This document shows, in pieces, positions 47,225 through 56,717 of a stretch of DNA of 64,000 nucleotides. The notes beneath the pieces were generated by a model that saw only the letters and a list, made by a program, of their open reading frames with translations, made no database searches and was not told the DNA's origin. Position numbers and translations under genes: made by a program. The stretch's first letter is position 1; each line of letters begins with the position of its first letter. The stretch spans positions 397,326-461,325 of the forward strand of contig RQTK01000072.1 of assembly GCA_003991915.1 (NCBI GenBank), in the 5' to 3' direction. This stretch comes from Elysia chlorotica. Lineage: Eukaryota > Mollusca > Gastropoda > Plakobranchidae.

Positions 47225-47306
47225 GGGGGGGGGGGGGGGGGGGGAGGGGGNNNNNNNNNNNNNNNNNNNNNNNNNNNNNNNNNNNNNNNNNNNNNNNNNN
47301 NNNNNN
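47225..47306. other. Poly-G run and 56-base assembly gap
   Basis: G-rich run 47225-47250 directly followed by N at 47251-47306. The gap cuts off the head of a SINE whose body resumes at 47307. Confidence 0.98.
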
Positions 47307-47495
47307 TTGGTCGCTACTGGTTGGGTCGGTGTCAGTTTAATGTGACGGCTGAGACAGGAGTTGTGGCACCCCCGCCCTATCTCGTGTGTGGCAGCAAATA
47401 CAATTGTCAGGGGTCAGTCTTGGGGCCCGTCTACAATATAGCATATATAGTGTTGATGTTGGGAGTTAAACAAACTCAACTACAACTACTACCAG
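47307..47495 (+). repeat. SINE body after the gap
   Basis: Begins CTACTGGTTGGGTCGGTGTC and runs through TGTCTCGTGTGTGGCAGC to the tail GTTAAACAAACTC. Confidence 0.75.
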
Positions 47496-48726
47496 TCTTT
47501 GCATTAGCAATGAGTGCAAACTCCAGCGGCAATTTTTATACCCGGGACTTTGTCGAACCGACAACTGCCGATTAAAAGCTGCACCCTCTACCCTTGAACC
47601 ACAGTGTCATCCAAACCAATGGTTGAATTAATATGTACCTGAATCATGTACGCCGCCTCGATTACCAAATTGGTACATTATCTTATCTCGTTAAACCGTG
47701 AGACAAAGACCCGAAACTGGCGAATAATTATATTTAATACTATATTCTCAATTCACAGACGAAAACAGCAGTGTGAGGAAGCACACTGAATATCCAAGGG
47801 GAACAACTCGACCGTAATCTCAAGCCAATACATAAAAGCGCAATATTGACAATATCATTATAATTTATCTTTGCAGACATTCTGTGGACACAGAAAATGT
47901 CGTGAAGACATCGAAGCATCGGAATTGTCAGCTCCCGTCACAAGTTGCGACTCAGGAAAGCAACAGTTGACTTAAATGTGTTTATTTTTGTGTCACATGT
48001 ATGTCCTTTTCTGATTAGTCTTTTTAAAAAAGACCATACCATCTACAAGTTAGTTATTTCTTTTATATTGCACATACAAACATCACCACCACCACCAACA
48101 ACAACAACAACACCTCCCCCCAACATCAATCAACATTCGTTGCCAAGCTTGTTTATTACGATCCAACTTTTGTCTTTACATCAGCTATTATTACCCATTT
48201 GCTTTAGAAATTTTTGAACCCAACGTAAGTTAGCCTTTGATCAAACGACCCTAACTTTGCTGCAACTGCTGAAATATAATGAATGCGACAAGAAGTGTCA
48301 TCATCTCAGGTGATAGTAGGCTAGATTTCTCCATAATAAGGTACTATGTACACAACCCCGGGCCGAGCTAGAGGTGAAAGTGGCACCATGGTTCGGCCTG
48401 AGGTATCCTCCCTCGGTGGTTTCTACGCTGCTTAACAACCCAGTAAAACAGTTCCAAAACTTTGACAGCGTTTCACTCAGATTTTCTCTGGGCGTTTCAA
48501 AACGGTGTTGATCCGGTCGGGAAAACAGCACGAAGAGCATTGTGCTATGTTCAATTGTCTCAAACGTCGTACTGTAAAACCAAACGTTTTCTTTTAAACT
48601 TTAAATGAATCTACCACACTCAACAAGGATACATGTTAAGCAATTTTAAGTTGAAAAGCTCAAAGATTGGAACGTCTCGTGGTGTGGGCACGGCGTAAAG
48701 TCTGATCAGCGCGCCAGGTACCCAGG

Positions 48727-48805
48727 ATGTGTTGGCTCCATGTCGCAGTCTGGATGGTAGCACTGGTGCATGTCTCGGCTGACGATTACAACGGTTACAA
48801 CGCAG
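48727..48805 (+). CDS. Receptor exon 1, signal peptide
   Basis: MCWLHVAVWMVALVHVSADD: hydrophobic core, likely cleavage after VSA. Donor CAG|GTAAAT, phase 1. It joins exon 2 as GCA G|CC CCT TCC. Confidence 0.78.
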
Positions 48806-49042
48806 GTAAATATTAATATGGAAGTCTATGTAAATCTATAGTAAATTTTTACTGTTATATCTATTGCTTATATGTTTTATATATATATATTTGTTTTTTG
48901 TTTTTTGTTTTGTTTTTGTTTTTTATTTGTTTTTTGTATTGTCCAACCTTGAGATTACGGCCATATCTTGCGACAGAGGGTCAGAGAGAGATAGAGATAG
49001 AGATAGATAGATCAGTATAGAGAGAGAGAAAGAGAGAGAGAG

Positions 49043-49100
<58 letters not shown>

Positions 49101-52100
49101 CATTAAAGGAATTGGAGTTACTGTGGGGAATCAGCAACTCTGCTATAAAGATGACGCGGATAAGTCAAGAAAACCTGAAATGAACAGCACGTAATCCAAA
49201 CCCTTCGTCAACTGTAGGCCATAGAACACAGCCCAGACGTGGGTAAATAAAGATAGGAATTTCATTTGGTGTCTCCGCCTCCAAATCATTTACCCCAGGG
49301 TCTGGGAAATCCACAGGGCATACATTAATGCATGCTACTTAGTAAAAAGAAACATATCTTCAATGCAATAAAAAATCTGCTAAGATTACGTATTGACATA
49401 CTATTATAATAGGCCTATATATTCATTTTTCAATATCAAGCCGACACAGAACCCAAAACCGGTTCTTACCTTCCAAAATACAATCTTTTTTTTTGATTTC
49501 ACTTAAGGCTATTTTTAACCACTGTTGAGTAGTACCTAAAACTATGACTTGATATTAATTTTTATACACTATTAGCCAGCTATCGCCTAAGAGAAATCAA
49601 CCATCGTAGACCGACTCTCCATAGAGCACAAACTCCACACCACAGACTTCACACCACACACACGCGATGTGTGAGCTGCTTTCGCCATCTCCATTGAACA
49701 CACCACACACGATGACTCAATATCACACTTATCTCTCGCCATCTTGGATTCCTCTGATGTAGATGTACTGATTCTATTAACGATTCTAAGAAATAGAAGA
49801 AAGATAAGAAGAAAGCACGTCATGTGATGCCGAGAACACTTTTTATTGAGAACTGAAAGAGGAAAGTTTCATAAAACGTTCTGCTCCCTGATTACACGTA
49901 CAAATGATACGTTGCTCTTCAGCTATTTAAGGATGTCATACACAACATACGAGGAACTTAAGAACTTGGTACTTCCTCATATACAACCCATCGGTTGTGA
50001 TTGGTGGGATTCAATATCTGCAGAAGAAACATTACTGGTTGCTCTAAGGAGAGTTTTGTGTGTATAACTTATCTCTACTTTAGAGCGGTGGTTTTTGTTT
50101 GAATTTTGAACAAGATTTCTCTTTTCTGAATAATGTCTAGAAACACAATTTTGATATCCTGATGTGATAATTTCATTATCTCCATCCCTACATCTGATGG
50201 CAGTGTAACTATGAAAATTGTCTTGTAGAGTTCGTGAGGTGCAAATCGCAGTCTGTGGAATTCATGGTATTGCATGCGCTGTTAAGTGTGATAACTTTGA
50301 AACTCTGCTTCTGGATTTTCTACTTCTTGTTGTCTTGATGGACCCGGCTGTGGCATATATGAATCCGAGGATGCTTCGGTTAAAATAAGGCTTGGAGTTT
50401 GTCGTTGCTGTTGTTATGCTCCAGAATGAGGAATGACAAGCTTCTGTCGTTGAAGAGCTAAAAGCACGTCCATTTGAAAAATGACAAACTGGTCTTTATC
50501 TAGGCTGTCGTTGGAATGTATTATTGATAAAAAACAACAACACAAAAATCTTGGGGATTTTTTAAAATTCTTTTGATGCTTTTGATTTCTCCAACTGACG
50601 CTGCTTCGTGATTTCTAAAATGGTGTCGGTGGTATCATTACGGTTGGTTTTCTGCACCGCCTTGTGGCTTTTCGGAAGTTCCTGCATTCTGTTCACGAAA
50701 CCAACAGAAAATGCAGAAATTACGCGTTTGACACTTCCCGTTATAACCCAAGAGGTTTTCATAAAAACGAATTATTATATTTTCTTTCCAGCCCCTTCCC
50801 TGCCCAATAAGCATGAAGAACCTTGCGCTAGCGGCACGTACGGACCCGGATGTTCCCAGCGGTGCAGCCCCGGATGTAAAGGAGCGGATGACCCCTGTGA
50901 CCCCAATACCGGACACTGCACTTTGGGATGTGAACTTGGCTTTAGAGGGCAGCAATGCGTTTCAAGTAAGTAATACAAATTATTAATTTTGGCCGGAGAA
51001 AACGTAGATCTGTCCTAGCTTAACGTCTCTAGGTTCTCAAGAAAGATTCTTTTAAGCAACGGGAAGAGGGGGGGGGGGGGGCGGTAGCCCTGGGGTAGAA
51101 CATCGGCATCCGACGCAGTAGTTTCTTGGATCGAGCCCTGGTGACTTCGCCCCCAACTTGTTGGGTCGGTGTCAGTTTAAAGTGATCAGCTCAGACAGGA
51201 GTCATGGTATCCCCGCCCTGTCTCGTGTGGTGCAGCACATAGAATTGTCAGACGTCAGTCTTGGGGTCCATCCACAATATAGCCTATATAGTGCTGACAT
51301 TGGGCGTTAAACCTACCCAACTAAGGCAACGGAAACCCAGAGCCCGATATCTGGGACTTGAATGCATAACATGTTACCGACACTGACCCAAACAGTGGCG
51401 AAAAAGAGCGGCGCTTCAGCAGATATCAACAAGCACTTGATCTAGAAATATCCTACTCATGTGGTTTATTAGTCATTTAACGTTATTATAAGAGTAAAAA
51501 AAAAACCTTTTTGCCACGACCCACTAAAGAGGATAACGTTAAGCTGGGTTACATAAAAAGGCAAATCTTTGGCATAAATGGAAAAATAGGCCGAAATTCC
51601 AGAAACATTAGTTAAGAATTTTCGGACCCCAGGACCAATAGGCATTGCTAAATGCCAAAACTTAAGCCTGGAAATTGTACTTGTTGTTACACGGACACAA
51701 ATTGAGGACACCAAGGCTTCTGCATGAGTCGGTCGCATTATACTAACCGCAAGCCAACCTGAAGGAAAAAGGCGGTGTCATTGGAGATCGAACTCGGAAC
51801 ATCCTGGTTAGAAGTCCCGTACTCCAACAACTCAGTCACCTCGCCAATTGGATAAAGTTGAAAGATCTATCACCAAAGCCTTCTTACCTCGCTTGGAAAT
51901 GTGAAAGGAAATGTTGCTTTCTTAAAACGTCCAAAAATTAATGAGCAACTAGATTATTATATCGGGGACGGTAGCGGCATACATTGGCTGGTTATATTAC
52001 ACTGACACCAACTCAACTAGTTTTGAAAAATGCGGCCTCCGGAGCTGAGCTCAAGCCCCGACCCCCTGCTTCCAAACCCGACGTTCTTGTTAGCCAGGTT

Positions 52101-53236
52101 TTTCCTTTTCAGAGTGTATTAACTTCTTTTAGGTATCTCTGAAAGTGTACAAGCTCCTCCACAAGGTTGAGGTCCACACCATTCGGGTATTGTGCAGTCA
52201 TGTTTCTAACTTTGTCTTGAATGTTCGCACTATTTGTATCTGATTCTTGCAAAAATAACAATTGCCCTAACACTTCATTGTACACATCTGCTCTATTCAT
52301 GAGATTGGTTGAAAAAGCGCCAATGGCTGTAAAGAAAGATTTAACTTCGAACATTTCCCTTGCTGACATATTTTCATGTCTAGTGCGCCAAGAGAAGGGC
52401 CATCTCTTGGATGTATTTTTCTCTTTCTTTTGGCCGCCTTGTAGTAAACACCTGGCAATATTTGCTGCGCACTTTGATATATTTTGTCATAGTCACGACT
52501 TGTTGAGACAAAGTGTTGTAGAGAAAAAGGAGTACCCCCCACCCCTTTCACACACACATATACCTAAACTCGGCTCCGGGCCCCCTGCAACCCAGATCCG
52601 GCACTGTCCTATTGCCATGCTGCTTGATGCGCTCATGTAGAAACGGGTCGAACTTAGTAATGAGCTCTTAGAATCCCATGAAGTTTCAATTGTTTGGTGA
52701 ACCAGAAGTTTCTTCCTCTTCTCTAAATGTCAAGCCCCGTTGTGAAAGAAGAGATATTACCGCAATAACTCGATGAAGCGCGTTCCTCCAATAATCTTGC
52801 CCTGCTTCAATTTGCCTCGCCAGGTTTCATTGCTTCGGCTGGTTATCGATATTAAATAAGTGTGTCATAAATTTTGACACGAAGGGACAATCAAATATAA
52901 TTTGTACAAATGGAATTAAAAAAAATGGTCGGAGGGAAGCCCGGACGACGCCATCACATTTTGGCTGGCAAAACTTGTTTATATTAGTTCAGATGTTGCC
53001 ACACTATTTTAGGGGCTAATATTATTGTTTCCAGTTTTTTTAACGAATAGAGCCTTTAGCTACATTGGATTTATGTCATATTGTTTCTTTTTCTTCCTTG
53101 CGTCATTCCTTATTATTTCATTCTCCACCAACTCAAGGTCCATCTGTTAATAGTTTCCCCTTGAAAATTGAGCTTCCCTATATATTGTACCCTTAACCTT
53201 AATTTGACCAGGTCTTTTTGCGCGAATTGTGTTAGC

Positions 53237-53280
<44 letters not shown>

Positions 53281-56200
53281 CCTGACTGCCCGTTTTCCGT
53301 AGGTTTTCATTAAAGCAGAATAACATTAAATCCCAGGACTGCGCGGTGGGTCTGAAGAACCATGCGGACCCGGATGTTCCCTGTGGTGCAACCCCGGATG
53401 TAAAGGGCCAGATGACCCCTGTGACTCCATGACTGGATACTGCATGACGGGATGTGATCCTGGGTTTATAGGATTACGATGCGACACCAGTGAGTAAAAA
53501 CTGTTTGGCAGGAGGAAGCGGGCTCTGGGTTGGGTCGACCCAACCAGTAGGGAACGCAACAGCCAGGATTCGAACTCGGGACCTTTTGCGTCGGAAGCCG
53601 ATATTCTACCCCTGGACCACCGCACCCCCAAGCGGACTCTGTGCTATTGTAGCGTAACTTAGGCTTCAAGAAAGATCCTACGAAGTAACGGGGAAACCCA
53701 GAGCCCGAGAATTGGCCAACTTCTAACCTAGCAAGATCTAGATGTGCACGATCAAATAATTGTATTGTAGAAAAGAAAAGTGATGAAGAATGCATTTTTA
53801 TTAGGATTTACTAAATCATATTTTATGGCACTGTCATTATGTAAAGTGGAACTAAAAAATTAGCCGATTTGTTTGTTTTTTACTGTATTGAAAGAGCCAT
53901 GCGATAAAGGAGGGCCACCTTCAATGTGCAATACATTTTTTGCCCTGAAGTCCCTTTTTGGGTATCGATTTTCTTTTTGCAATTTTGTGTCACTGTCACT
54001 ACTAAGTGGTAAGTAACTAACTAGCTAGCTATTCTGTTCTATTTACTGTAATGAAGAAGCTATGTAATAAAGACGGACCATTATTTTCTTATGTAGATAT
54101 ATAGACTACAATACAGTAGTTTTTGGGCCTCAGTCCTATGCTCTGAATGTCATGCTAGCGATTGTTTTATCATATGCACGTCTTTAGATATGAATTTGAC
54201 TCATTTGCTAGCTGCTGTACCAATTAAAAGGCATAACTTTGATAAAGATGTAGACGTGTACTATTTTGGGGGGTTTTCACACTATGCCTATGCCCGACTC
54301 AAACCGCCATCTCCCGTTCGCCCTGCTTTCAGCCTGCCCTACTGGAGTGTACGGGGACAAGTGTCGGGACAGGTGCAATGAGAACTGTGCAGGAGACCAA
54401 CACGCCTGTCATCATGTCACATGTGTTTGTGACCTTGGATGTGAGGCGGGTTACACGGGCTCTATGTGCCAATCAGGTGAGTCACGTGACTGTCTGATTG
54501 TGACTGTGATCAACTCACCCTGTTATCATGTCACGGTTGTTTGTGACTTTGGATATGAGCAGGGTTACACGGGTTCTATGTGTCAACCAGGTGAGTCATG
54601 TGACTTTGACCAATACCCCTGTCATCATGTCACAGGTGTTTGTGACCTTGGATGTGAGGAGGGTTACACGGGCTCTATGTGTCAACCAGGTGAGTTGTGA
54701 CTGTGACCAACTCACCCTGTTATCACGTCACGGGTGTTTGTGATCTTGGATGTGAGGAGGGTTACACAGGCGTTCTCTATCAACTATGTGATTCACGTGA
54801 CTGTCTGGCTGTGACTGTGACCAATACCCCTGTCATCACGTCACGGGTGTTTGTGACCTTGGATCTGAGGAGGGTAACACGGGTTCTATGTGTCAACCAG
54901 GTTAGTCATGTGACTTTAAACAATATGCCTGTCATCACGTCACGGGTGTTTGTGACCTTGGATGTGAGAAGGGTTACACGGACGTTCTTTATCAACTAGA
55001 TGAGTCACGTGACTGTCTGGTTGTGACTGTGACCAACAGCAAGTCATGTAATTGGTTTTTGTGACNCGTGTACTCGGTACTATATTTGGGGTTTTTCACA
55101 CTATACCTTGGCTGTAGGCTGCGTTTCACAGGCTTTCTCTGTCAACTAAGTGAGTCACGTGACTGTCTCGTTGTGACTGTGACTAACACCCCTGTTATAA
55201 CGTCACTGTGTATATGACCTTGGATGTGGGCAGGGTTACACAGGCGTTCTCTATCAACTATGTGATTCACGTGACTGTCTGGCTGTGACTGTGACCAATA
55301 CCCCTGTCATCACGTCACGGGTGTTTGTGACCTTGGATCTGAGGAGGGTAACACGGGTTCTATGTGTCAACCAGGTTAGTCATGTGACTTTAAACAATAT
55401 GCCTGTCATCACGTCACGGGTGTTTGTGACTTTGGATATGGGCAGGGTTACACGGGCGTTCTTTATCAACTAGGTGAGTCACGTGACTGTCTGGTTGTCA
55501 CTATGACTAACATCATTTATTGTTATTGGTACTTGTGACTTTGGTTGCGAGCAAAATCTACACAAACTGTTAATGTCAACTAGTCTGGCTCTCTTGTTAT
55601 GACTGGAACCAAATCTCTGTAATTATATCATCATGTTACGGGTATTTGTGACTGACTTTGGCTGTGGGTAGGGCTTTAGGTGTTCAAGCCGGTTTCAAAC
55701 GACTGCTGAGCACTAATACATGATTCTGAAATGCTTTTTATTTATTATTGCCCCACTGGTCTACCTTCTACAATACCGCGCTTTCTGTCTCCATGCTTTT
55801 CTACCCCAACAAGCTTCCGGGGACGATTCATCGGGTCTTAACGTCGGCGCGCTGGTTGGTGGGATTGTTGCAGCTGTTGTGGCTGCAGTTGGCGTCGCTG
55901 CTGTAATTGTGTGGCGGTAGGTGTCCCTTTTGTCAACAACTAGATTAACACGCGGGCGTTTGGCTATTTTAATTGTATTTGTTGTCAGTGCTAGTATTAT
56001 GTAATTGTCTGAGACTAAAGTCATCGCCGTTTAAGTTGCATACACTGAAGTCTAGCATAACAGCAAATATGCTAATGCAACTTCTATAGACACCTCTTAG
56101 CATTAAAGCTTGCTTATTAATCAACGAAATTCCAGTGTCATTAGTATCATGAACTTATCTTAACAGTACAGTCAAACCTGCTCAAGCGACCACCTGTCTA

Positions 56201-56639
56201 AGACGACCACCTGGTCAAGCGACCAGCTATCCACCACCCCCTTGATTTTTTATTATATAAATACACCCCATAAAACGACCACCTCTCCAACGCGACCACG
56301 ACCATCTATTTTCTCTACCAAAATGGCCTTTAACCTGTTAAAGCGACCACCCCATAACATTATTTACCAGTCTTGACCATGAAAGGTGCGGCAAACAAAA
56401 GATGACTCAACATTCGGTATGTTTGTTTGACATGCTTCACTGACCACCACGAGCCAGTGCGTCGATGTTGGGAAGATTGTGTGTATAGACAGGTGTCAGA
56501 CAAGAAGGCCTCGGTGAACGGCGGATTGTAACTTCAAAAGACCAAGAGAGAGAGGAAGAGAGAGAGAGAGAGAGAGAGAGAAAGGGGTGATGGGGAATGG
56601 AACCAGGCACATTTAAGTTAGATGAAAGTAGATTGTGTC

Positions 56640-56717
<78 letters not shown>

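Noticed and set aside
53113-53310. His/Thr-repeat frame
   Set aside because: Translation of the (GT)n microsatellite at 53239-53278.
55285-55473. Separate small gene in the receptor intron 4 array
   Set aside because: The frame is an out-of-frame reading of the tandem units; the same peptide recurs at 54808 because the units are duplicated.
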